A stretch of DNA of 64,000 bases from Thunnus maccoyii. Taxonomy: Eukaryota > Chordata > Actinopteri > Scombriformes > Scombridae. Both the position numbers and the translations under genes were made by a program. The stretch covers positions 1,720,001 to 1,784,000 of the forward strand of contig NC_056545.1 in assembly GCF_910596095.1 (NCBI RefSeq), written 5' to 3'. The notes below the pieces were generated by a model that saw only the letters and a program-made list of their open reading frames with translations, did not search any database and was not told where the DNA came from. The number at the start of each line of letters is the position of its first letter. Position 1 is the first letter of the stretch. Shown here piece after piece: positions 36,735 through 47,274 of this stretch.

Positions 36735-37549
36735 CTCTGACACATAAAGACACAAGAGACAGACAAGTGAGAAAAATAAGACAGACCAGAAAAAAAACAC
36801 ATTGCAACATTGCAAAATGTTGTTATTCCAAATGTAGGTGAAGCTTTTCAAGACTTGAATTCCAAAAAACTGTTATTTAAGTGCCAAAAATCCTTGTTAC
36901 AGCCATTATAATATAATGTTGCTGTCCAATGTCCACATGCTGTGGATTGACAATAAAGCTTGACTTGACTTGAGTGAAGGTCATGAAAACAAATGTGTAT
37001 ACAGTGCTTTGTTTAGTATTGGCAGGTCTATGCTTCCATCTACTGGACAACACATGTTACAACATGTTAACATTCAATATGATAGTAGAATGAAATATAA
37101 ACTTTTCAGTAAGATTAATAAAATTGTCCAAAGTTCCAAAAATGTTAAATACCAGACTACTTAAACATGAGATTAAAAAGGTGAGTCAATCTAAACACCC
37201 TCAAATTAAAGTTGAGTGGAGGTCGGTGTTCTCAGAATAGGACAAATTGTTAGAAGAAAATACTGGAGCAAGTATCTCCAGTATCTTATTGGGTTCAGTC
37301 TTTGAGAAGTGGCCCATTGAACTGTTTGTACCCTTAAATTACAGTTGTGAGTCAGCTAGGATGGTGAAACACTGCCGGTCTGTCAGTGCAGGGGTGTAAT
37401 TTCTACTACTTTCCCATTTTTGTCAAAACAGTCCATGGACATATTTTTCTGCTCAGGCTACATACAGAATTCACTTCCCTTATTGGTGAAAGCTGCTGTG
37501 GTCCTGAATGCAGCCTGAAAGGAATACCTGCAGACGCCAGGGCTGGAAA

Positions 37550-37890
37550 ATATATTGATGATGTATCGATACTGTGTTATGAGACTCGATATCATCTTAG
37601 ATTTTGGATATCGCAATGTTGTGATATGGTATAAGTGTTGTCTTTTCCTGGTTTTAAAACTGCATTACAGTAAAGTGATGTAATTTTCTGAACTTACCAG
37701 ACTGTTCTCGCTGTTGCCTTTTCCCACTTAGTCATTATATCCATATTCTTGATTATTTATCAAAAATCTCATTGTATAAATATTTTGTGAAAGCACCAAT
37801 ATTCATCCCTACAATATTGCTGAAATATTGACATCGAGGTATTTGGTCAAAAATATTGTGATATTTGATTTTGTCCATATCACCCAGCAA
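37550..37890 (+). repeat. Dispersed repeat, copy 1
   Basis: The segment around 37,755-37,890 (AAAATCTCATTGTATAAATATTTTGTGAA, then CACCAATATTCATCCC) is repeated at 46,685-46,830 in the same orientation. Common AT-rich fish repeat style; class unknown. Confidence 0.6.
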
Positions 37891-38721
37891 TAGCAGACGC
37901 TATTTAGGGCTGAAAGATACTCCCAAATTAGTCTGTACTAATCTATACTTCTATTGACAGTTCCTAAAAACATGCTAGACTTGAACATAAGGCAGTAAAG
38001 CACAGTGCTCCTTCTCATATTTTTTGTAGTACTTAATTTAAGTACACTGAGTGCATTAACTATACAGATTTACATTGTATTTTTTGTTGGTATATTTACA
38101 CATATAGATATTTATTCATATATTATAGGTAGGACACATGCACATAGCACTTTACATATATAGGCTACTAACACATAATACTAATACATACTCTTCTTGT
38201 TGTTTATACTCTTATCTATTACTATTGCTTTTACTATTTTACTATTTTATCCTTACTGCATTGTCAAGGAGCTGAAACTTAAGATTTTTACTCTCTTATT
38301 CATGCATAATGAGATGTAACAATTAAGAACTTGAACTTGACTATTATATCTATGTTCAGATAACAGTAGTTTATTGTATGACATGTACAGTATATTTCTG
38401 AGTGCCTTCTATCCAAACATAATTATATTTTTGCATGTCCCTGATGATGTAATACAGCAGAATATTATCAGGCATAATTAAATATAGTAAAAGATACTGA
38501 TAAACACACAGCTGACGGTTATCTGTGGGACAAAGAGTCCTCTCCTGATAACACCAACGTACACAATGAACTAACCTAACCTTAAGTTCCTGTACAGCTG
38601 TAATCATGTCAGTCGTGTTAAAACAGGAACACAAACAGCCAGAACATGAATCTGTGTCTTATCTTTTAGTATATTCATTTTCAGAATGAATGAGCAAGTT
38701 GTGAGAAATATGAATACTTAC

Positions 38722-38790
38722 TTTGTTCTTTTCTTCAACCAAAGCTGAACTGCTTCCTTCTCTCAGATCTATGAGCTGTGAGTTCCTGTG
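38722..38790 (-). other. P3/P4 noncoding first exon (predicted)
   Basis: The donor AAA|GTAAGT at 38,722 is strong and the exon resembles those of P5, P6 and P7. Immediately upstream lies TTCCCGCCACA, an E2F-like TTCCCGCC motif conserved at the same place in the four units. Confidence 0.6.
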
Positions 38791-39039
38791 TGGCGGGAAG
38801 AAGTTTTTTTTTGTTTGTGCGGCTGAGTGGCAGATACCGACTGAAATAATGTTTTACAACCTGCTTGCCACCTTATTTATCTACATTAAATGCTAAAATA
38901 TTCATATGGAGACAGATATTTCACCATCGGTATTTTATTTGTCTAACTTTGACCGTTAATCCTCACAATATCCCGTTTCAAACACACCGCTCCCCCTTTC
39001 CTGTGAACAATGGTTCAGCCCGGTCTGAACCCGGCGTGT

Positions 39040-39051
39040 ACTTTCGGTTTC
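39040..39051 (-). promoter_or_regulatory. ISRE upstream of P3/P4
   Basis: The minus strand reads GAAACCGAAAGT, an exact match to GAAANNGAAA. It lies about 320 bp upstream of the first-exon donor, in a promoter block that aligns with those of P6 and P7. Confidence 0.7.
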
Positions 39052-40061
39052 AATTCAAACAAATAACTGCAGTTTCTTGTAAGTGAACGTGTGAACATAC
39101 TGTAAAAAATACTGCAGTGTTAGCAACAAAATGTATTTACAGTCTCAAAACTAAAAGTACTTGTTATGCAGAATGGCTACTTTTAGAGCATTATTATATA
39201 TTATATATTGCAGGATTCTCATAATCATTGATGCATTAACATTTAAGCAGCTATATCTTATAAAGTTGCTTAAAAGTTTTAATTTATAAGCTGTAGTTTA
39301 TGAAGTGGAGCAGCTTTTTACTAATTAATCATTTTATGAAGTGATCATATTAACATAATTGAACTTTGATATCTATCTATTTCTCTTTAAGATGTAGTGA
39401 AGTAATAGTATAAATATGGGGGGAGGGGCGTGCATCTTTTAGTCAGTTTTATGTCTGCTTTCTTTCAATAACTTCTTTAAAAAGTCAGTGACATTTCTCC
39501 ACTTGTAGTTTTAACAACCAGCCACAAACAAACCAAATTACATCTTCTCACAATAACTGTTAATCACATTTTCATTTCTCTTCATTCCAAGATAAACATT
39601 TCAGAACTGTGAGAGTCGCATAAATACAATAAACATTACCAATTTATTTTCTTTGCTGAATTCAGTGTGCTTCCACACTTTATTAACATATGATAATACA
39701 GTAAAGATGTTTATGTACAGGAGACAGAAATCGATACTGACATTTTGAAAACATTCATAAAAATGTACCAACAGCTTTTTTACAACACGACAAAAAACAT
39801 TAAAACATCAACAACAAAATGAGAGAACGGGTGAAGGAAATGTATTTCTGTACAGTAAAATTATACAAACTATTATGAAACTATTATATCCCTCTTAGTT
39901 CAGATAATGGATGTAATAAGAGAACAAATCACCAAAGTGCTCAGTCAAAGCTGATTAAAAACCATACTTCAATTTACCATAGCCATCAGATAATAGTCAG
40001 CATACCTGCTCGTGGTACTGGCCCAACTGCTAATTAATGTTTTATGTTTTGTTTATGTTTA
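39052..40061. other. Intergenic between P3/P4 promoter and P5
   Basis: AT-rich, no exon seen. A segment around 39,385-39,415 (AAGATGTAGTGAAGTAATAGTATAAA) is a copy of the repeat found upstream of P6 (51,977) and P7 (62,120 and 63,019). Confidence 0.5.
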
Positions 40062-43000
40062 TCAGATTTTTGTGATGTACTTCATTTTATTAATTTTACT
40101 TCCTTGTATTTCTACATCTGCTAAGAATGGCATTTTATCAAGAAGACTTTTTCTAAAATCAATCGAGTCAAACTCGCTCGCCAGAAGTTGAGAAGCTACA
40201 ACAAATGTTTTTATCTGCCCGTTGATCACTGCGTCCAGGAACGTCTGCGTCTGCGTATCGGTGCTTTCGATCGCCTGAATCTGAATTCTGACTGTCTGGA
40301 CAGGAGCCCTTTCAATCTGCACAAAGACACATCAATATTCATAGTTAAAGGTAGAACATGCTGAGAAATACATTAAAAACATGCAGTAGTTAACAGCTTA
40401 TGGATTTTACAGGGATAAATGGTAATATCATATCCAGAACCTTGTAATTCTACTGAAGACTAAACAAGTATATCTGACTTGTGACTTGGAAAGAAAAACA
40501 AGAATATTACATTAACATCAGATCTCTTAAAGCAGGTGGATAGAAACTACCGTAAAAATTCTGGTGAATCCAGTAGAGTTCAGCGACACGGTATCATGGT
40601 AGTGACTGGTCTTCACGTTGGTCACTTTGATGACGTCTCCAACTGATATTTCTTTGCTTTGCTCGGTGTTTCCTCCCCACATGCAGATGCTGATGGAGTC
40701 TGTGTCATCTTCTAGGTGGAATTCTTGCGTCTTTGTCGTCCTCTGTTGGGACGTCACCTCAGTTTCTTTAACGGGATAAATCTGAACAAACCAACAGCAG
40801 AAACAAGATTGGAAAAAGCCCACATATACTGTATATTTGGTTTTTGTTTTGTTTTACAAATTTTACGAGATTTGGTGACAAGAAGATAAATGTAGAAAAT
40901 CATTAGAATGATCCTTTAAGTACACAGTAGTTAAGCATCCTGGTGACTAGTAAGTTCTCTAATTTAAACTCACCTCTGTAACAGTTCCTTCAACACTCAC
41001 TCCATACTTCTCAGGATATGTTTTGGCTTTTGCGACTGAGCAAACTGGACTCTGGATACAAATGAGCTTCCGAGCTTCCTTCTCTAGCTCTGCTGGAACT
41101 TCAACAGCATGTGTTTCTGGCACTTTGCTCTTTTTGATAACTTTCACACCATTCTTGTCTATAATTAGCTTTCTGAACAAGTAGGATCTCTCTTCATTGA
41201 TTTCTTGATAGCGATGTTTTCCATAAACCGTCACTTCAATGAATCCTGTGTCATCAGCAACTGACACATAAAAGAAAGCGTTTTCCTTATCATCCTGTTT
41301 TTTATATGTGTGCAGCCCTGATTTCTGCATAACTTTCCCAACAATGGCCTCTGTGTCAAGAAGTTGACCGCTGGCTTTCAGATCACGGATGGTTTTTCTC
41401 TATAAAGGAGAGAAAAAATCTCCATGTAAGCAACATAAATACAAACATAAATGTCTGAATGAATCAGTATGAAGTCAAAAGTTGTGAGCAGTGAAAGAAA
41501 ACGTACCCATGTCTGGTTGTTTCTCTCCTGGAAAACAAACATTTCATTAATGCTCAGTTACTAATAATGCAGAAGCTAAACAGTTTTTATATTTTAAAAC
41601 ATTTTACTGACATTCTACTTGTGATTGTATTTATGGTTCATAATTTCCATCTGATCAGAATAGGAATACATGAAACATCGGTGGCCAATTAATAAGCAAA
41701 TTAAATGACTGTTATTGTTCCAACCGTTGAATTGCAAACGATAATTACGTCCAATAATGTGGAGCCGCTTCTGAATGGAGATCGGTTCTAACTGATAACT
41801 GTATCTGTATCTTGAAGAAACGAAGAAATGAAAAACACATTTTCAGAGCTCTAATCCTGTGTCCCTGTGTTAATTATTCATTTATCTCTACAGTACATTT
41901 TTCAAAGACAGGATTCTTGAGTATTTTTACATCCCTTAAATCCCTCATGTCTAGAACAGAGCCAGTGGGAATGCTGTATTAGACATATTTTAATAAATAA
42001 GATACTTCATGATGTACCATAAATCATGAAGTTTACTTCATAACTCTTACCGTGTCAGGTTGGCTGTTCTTCAGTTGATCTTTAAAAGAAGAAACAAACA
42101 TCAGTCAGTGTTTCCTCTGTGCTGTGGAGCTTTAGATTGTTTTGCTCTCATTTCATTAACCAGAAAACTTCACATGACAAACCAGAGCACTGAGTTTTTC
42201 TTGGCATTATTCTGGCCATTTATTCACATTTGTTTTATTGTTATTGGTCTAGTGTATTATATTTCTATTTAAATACGAAAGTACACTACATTATATAACT
42301 GCCTTCCATGTTTTACATGGGGTTTTTACATTCATAAAGTCAGTTTACATCAAGGCCACACTAAGGAATCTTATATCTGACTATTATGACTATGGACATC
42401 AGTGCCATGAAAAGAAAAATCACTATGCAGGGGCGCTGAGCCATTTACAGATCTCAGATATTTACTTGTTGGGCAGTATGTTATTAAAGATGATAGAAGT
42501 GATGGATCACACTATGAAAATAAGACCCAGGTTGAGATAAACCTGAGTTTTCCTTTGATGATAATAGCTGGGCAATTACAGTATCTACCCAGGGTCTACC
42601 CAGATCTGCCAACATGACAAACCAGAAGTAGAGGACAAAAGAAATCAGGTAATTAAATCAAAGTAAACCGGCTGCGCTTCATCTCACAGCTGGTCTGTGT
42701 GTGTTAACCTACCTGCTGAAGACTTTTGCTCCTCATGCTCTGGATCACCAGCATATTTCCTCTTTTTCCCTGAAAATTTAATTTGAAAATGTAAATTTAA
42801 ACACCTTCTTTAGTTCCATGTTTAGTTCCATGTCACCCTTCTTCTTAAATTCTTCTATGACAACTCAGCCAACTTCATTATCCTCCGGTTTTTGGTTATG
42901 TATCCCTCATTTCCCAGATGGAGTCAATCTTTTGGGATTCTCTCATTTGGCATTTTTTCAGAAATAATTAAGCCTGTTTTACTTTTACTGTGCTGACATG

Positions 43001-44055
43001 TCTTTAACAGACAGTGATGTAAGAGAAACAGTCTCAAGTCAAACTAGAACAACCTATTAAAAGGTTAAGACATTTTATTGCGCTTGAAGTTGAACTGAAA
43101 TCACATTTAGTTATCCCTGATTACAGTCTAAAATAATGTCAACAAGTTTTTTTTTAATTCATTCATAATTGTCAATAGTCTTTTATTATTAAAAAGGAAG
43201 AAAAAATGTCTTTGGGGGGAAAAAATGGTTTAATCTGCTGATAACTTTCTCGATTAATCGTTTAGTCAATGAAATGTCAGAAAATATTGATGCCCGTTAT
43301 AATTAAGTTAAGTTAGTCAGTCCGAGGCGACGTCTTCAGATTCCTTGTTTTTTTCCAACCAACAACTTAAAACCCAACAATATTTGTGTTAATATTCTAT
43401 ATTACGAAGAAGAGCAACAACTCCTCATAGTTTTGGCTGAAACCAAAGAATGTTTGACTTTTACATTTGAAAAGTGACTTAAACCATTAATGGATTGTTA
43501 AAATATTTGATTAGTTTTCTCCTGATCAGCTAATCAACTAATCATTGCAGCTCTATATGTGTCTGGTTCCTCAGATGTGTCTCATCTAAATAAAACCTGA
43601 AGAGGTGAATATTTCAACAATGTTAAAGATTGTTTAAAGATTAGTTTTCACTCTGACATCCTCTGTGATTCAATGTAGTTAAAAATGAAACACTAACATC
43701 CAACAGAGATAAATACTTATTAGACAAAACCAAAAATTAAAAACCTTAATTATATGAACTCACCCGTTTTGTCTTTTTCACGTTTGTTCTTCAGTTTGCC
43801 CACAAAGGGGCGCAGCAGGTCCTGGACTGCAGAGTCCCTCCTCGGTATCCGCTCCATTGCTTCTTTGATTTCTGAAATGGACTCTTTTACTCCGTAGTGC
43901 TCAATGATTATTTGAGGCATCTCTTCTCTGGACTTCCTCCGACTTTGAGGGATTTTTGACAAGTATTCCAGCAGTATATTGTACTGATCCTCCTTCAGCT
44001 CCTGGAGTATGAAGGTCAGGGCTGATTTCCAGTCTTTCTCTGAAATCTTTGGCAT
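40062..44055 (-). CDS. P5: intact PYHIN-like protein, PYD + tandem OB (HIN-like) + C-terminal domain
   Basis: Seven coding exons join in frame to 436 residues: 44,055-43,764 (PYD, residues 1-97), 42,769-42,713 (98-116, with KKRK, a likely nuclear localisation signal), 42,079-42,051 (DQLKNSQPDT), 41,527-41,507 (ERNNQTW), 41,399-40,974 (OB1, 134-275), 40,781-40,551 (OB2, 276-352), 40,316-40,062 (terminal domain, 353-436, TGA). All splice sites are GT/AG and phases agree. OB1 has FFYVSVADDTGFIEVTVYGK and then an EVPAELEKEARKLI stretch that resembles the HIN-200 VPxxIxxxAKK segment. OB2 has the RPA-like core SISICMWGG, VIKVTNVKTSHYHDTVSLNS. HIN-200 is likewise two OB folds. Expected role: nucleic-acid binding with PYD-mediated assembly. 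The alternative is an RPA-like OB protein unrelated to HIN by descent. Confidence 0.85.
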
Positions 44056-44708
44056 CTAACACACAGTGAAACATGTGAATAGCCTCAAATTAAAGTTGGC
44101 ACTTTAACCTTGTAGCCAAAGTGCTGCAGTACAGAGTTAATAGAGAGTTTATTCTGGTCTGTCACTATCTTAAAATAGCTATTTTTAGTTTGATATTTAT
44201 TGGGTAAGCAGCCATTTATTACACATATCTCTGGTATTGTGTGCATTGCATCCAAACATAATTAGATTTTTTTTTCATCACTAAAAGCACTTTGTTAACA
44301 CTGATTTCTGATTTCACCAGAGCAAATAGTCAGAAAACAGACTTCAGAGCAGTAGGTTCACATAATAAAACATACTGATAAACACACAGCAGACAGTCAT
44401 CTATGGGACAAACAGTCCTTTCCAGATAACTACACACAAACAATGAACCATGGTTACCTTTCAGTTACTGTACAGGACACATTAATCTTATAAAACAGAT
44501 CATAACTATAATCATTTCAGTCATGTTAAAACAGGAACACAAACAGCCAGAACATGAAGCTAATCTGTCGGGCTATTCACCTAGCTTTCTTCCAACCTGG
44601 TTAGTTTAGTGTTTGTCTAGGAGTTAATGTGATTAAGGATCTCCCCTCACAGTAGATTCATTTTTCAAAAGTAATAAACATCATGTTTTTAAAAATATTA
44701 ATACTCAC

Positions 44709-44790
44709 TTTGTCCTTTTTCTTCAACCACAGCCGGACTGTTTCCTTCTTTGAGATCTGTAAGCTGTTGACTGTTTAAGTTGCTCTCAGT
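44709..44790 (-). other. P5 noncoding first exon (predicted)
   Basis: Donor AAA|GTGAGT at 44,709, preceded by TTGAAGAAAAAGGAC as in P6 and P7. TTCCCGCC lies just upstream at 44,791-44,798. Unlike P2, P3/P4, P6 and P7, no ISRE is seen in the next 400 bp; instead CCAAT boxes occur (44,840-44,844, 44,896-44,900). Confidence 0.6.
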
Positions 44791-45198
44791 GGCGGGAAGA
44801 AGTTAACCTGCCGCGCCAAAACGGTCTGTTACCATGGACCAATCACAATGTTTCTTTACAGTAATTTGAGCATTCACCCGCCCAAATTCCAGCATCCAAT
44901 CACAATCAATGTTTAACCCGCCCGAATTCAACAGTCAAACCCACAGTGGGTGGGATTAAACGCTGCAGCCCGGTATATTCATGGATGTATAACAAGAGCT
45001 CTTATAATACATCCATGGGCATATTTGGGTAACTTCCGGGTCGAAAGCCCCTGCGTTACGTGCATACAATTTAATGGCGCGAAGCAAACGGGGGCGAGGA
45101 ACGACTGTGATAAATTCTCAACTGAAGAGAAAATTGCTCAGTCTTGTTGTGTATGGTGGTGTCAAGTAACGAGACAGAGAGGAGGCGGGTTCGGGTTT

Positions 45199-45218
45199 GT
45201 CAGTGTGTGTGTGTGTGT

Positions 45219-45263
<45 letters not shown>
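45199..45263 (+). repeat. (GT)n microsatellite
   Basis: About 30 GT units, once interrupted by CT. Cys-Val and His-Thr frames over it are artefacts. Confidence 0.95.
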
Positions 45264-45266
<3 letters not shown>

Positions 45267-45571
45267 CTTGTCCCACAGTCTCAGAGTTCAATCCACTCGT
45301 CCGTTTTGTTTCCCCCACAACCCCGAATCACTTTAGTTCAATCCAGTTTAATGAACATAAAAGAAAGACAAGTCAAAAGTCCGTTCCGGGTTTTACCGCC
45401 GATCCCCCTCAAAACAAGACAAAGCAAAGACGCAGCACATAAAACAAGCCCAGCAGAAACGTCAGATAGGTCGGACCACCGTGTTTAATGATATGTCTTT
45501 GAACGTTACAGTTACAGCTGAAAATGGTAACAGAAATAAACAAGTTTGATGATCTGCCGCCAGTTGTTTAC

Positions 45572-45651
45572 CCGGAAGTGACTGTTGTAGTTAGCGTGAC
45601 GTCAAGGTGATTATATCCATGGAGGCTACCGCTTCCGTGGTACTGACGTCA
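45572..45651. promoter_or_regulatory. CRE pair and ETS-like motif
   Basis: Two perfect palindromic cAMP-response elements TGACGTCA lie at 45,597-45,604 and 45,644-45,651, with CCGGAAGTG at 45,572-45,580. The region from 44,790 to 45,660 is richer in GC and CpG than its surroundings, so it may be a promoter or enhancer for P5 or for an unrecognised transcript on the + strand. Confidence 0.45.
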
Positions 45652-45659
45652 CACAGGTG

Positions 45660-47274
45660 GTAACGTTAAATCGCTAAACTCTGTATTCAGACATAATCTG
45701 CACCAGTATCAGAGAATCTGAGCACTTTGAACAATTGAGATTCACTTAGTCAGTGTAGCTAACAGATGCTTCATCAATTTCAATTCAGTCTTCAATTTAA
45801 TGACCTTTATTGGCATGAAAAGGTTCTTATATGGGCAAAGTAAACAAATATTAACAATAATAATAGTAATAACCACATTAGTTATACATAATTAATAAAG
45901 ACAACAGTTACAACAATAATAATAATTACAAATGTATGCCTATATGTACAATCACAAACCCGAATAAATAGGGCATTGTAACTCAAATATGACCATCAAT
46001 CAACAAGCAAGCAAACAAACAACAGTCAATATGAACACAAAGAACAACCAGTATGTAATCTAGTGGCGTTTCACTCGGTGTCCCTCAGGTTGTGGCAAGA
46101 GGTCAGATATTAAGCTGCCAAAATGCAGCAATTTTGTTTTTCACCTAATAGATATTTAAATTGGTTCCTTTCTGATTATGTTGCAAATTCTTGATATTTG
46201 TGTTGAATTTTGGTGAAGAATAATGTTCTAATTTCTGCATATTTGTTGTAGTGTAGCAAAAACCTGTAACTGTGTCTGCACTGTTCTCTGTGTACACAGT
46301 CTGTCCTGACTGCGTCCACTGAGTCAGCGTCTGTCTCATCACACTGGTCACACTGGTCAGATATTCTGCCACTGTGTACTGTCAGTTTAGGGCCAAGTAA
46401 CACTCCATTTTACTTTGAGTTTTTGTGGTGTCTTTCCGATAAGAGATGTATTTTTCTTTTTGTCTTGTTATAATTTGGTTGGGCACGTTGACTGTAGGGC
46501 TGCTGGAGATTAGGGAACTGAGTCTCTTTTCCTGGTTCATCTCTGGTGGAATGTTTGAGGGTCGCTTGTTTTTAAGTGATTGTAGAGTCTGATGGCTCTT
46601 TTTTCAGTTTTAATCTGGAGGGGTTATTGGCCCAATTCTGCTCAGCTGACATTATTTGTTGGTTTTATTATATATCCACATTACTGATGATTATTCATAA
46701 AAAATCTCATTGTGTAAATATTTTGTGAACGCACCAACAGTCATCCCGTCAATATTGTTGCAATATCGATAGAAGTATTTTGTCAAAAAATATCATGATA
46801 TTAGATTTTATACATATCACCGAGCCCTACTTTCAATTACACAAAACACACAAAACACAGAACCAAACTAGAAAATACATACAAAAAATGTACAAACACA
46901 AAGATTGATGCAATAAAATGACTATAAAACTCAACCTAGATCACTCATAACTACACCAGACTGCTTAATTTATGGTGGATTAAAAGTTTTATAGTTAGAA
47001 GGAAATGGCATCAACACACCATTTCTATTAGATGGCCACCTATTTGTGAAGAACACATCTGTTCTGGTCCAATAGGCTGAAGGAATTAAGAATTCACATT
47101 AAATTGGCAGCAGCTACCTTGACGGAAGAGTGTTCTATCAAAAACTACTAGTGATTTTTTGTCACTGATTATGATATCAAGAAGCTCCTCATTCAACCAA
47201 CAAACTGAGCAACAAACAACTCATTTGTGTCTTAAGAGAAAAACTAAAATATCCCAAAATGACATTAGCATCAG
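45660..47274. other. Intergenic between P5 promoter and P6
   Basis: Contains a LINE-like tail near 45,780-45,850, the second copy of the dispersed repeat (46,685-46,830), and at 47,100-47,220 sequence shared with 56,870-56,960 downstream of P7. No C-terminal domain exon for P6 was found here. Confidence 0.5.

Noticed and set aside
44950-45336. Cys/Val and His/Thr-rich frames
   Set aside because: They translate a GT microsatellite and its flanks.
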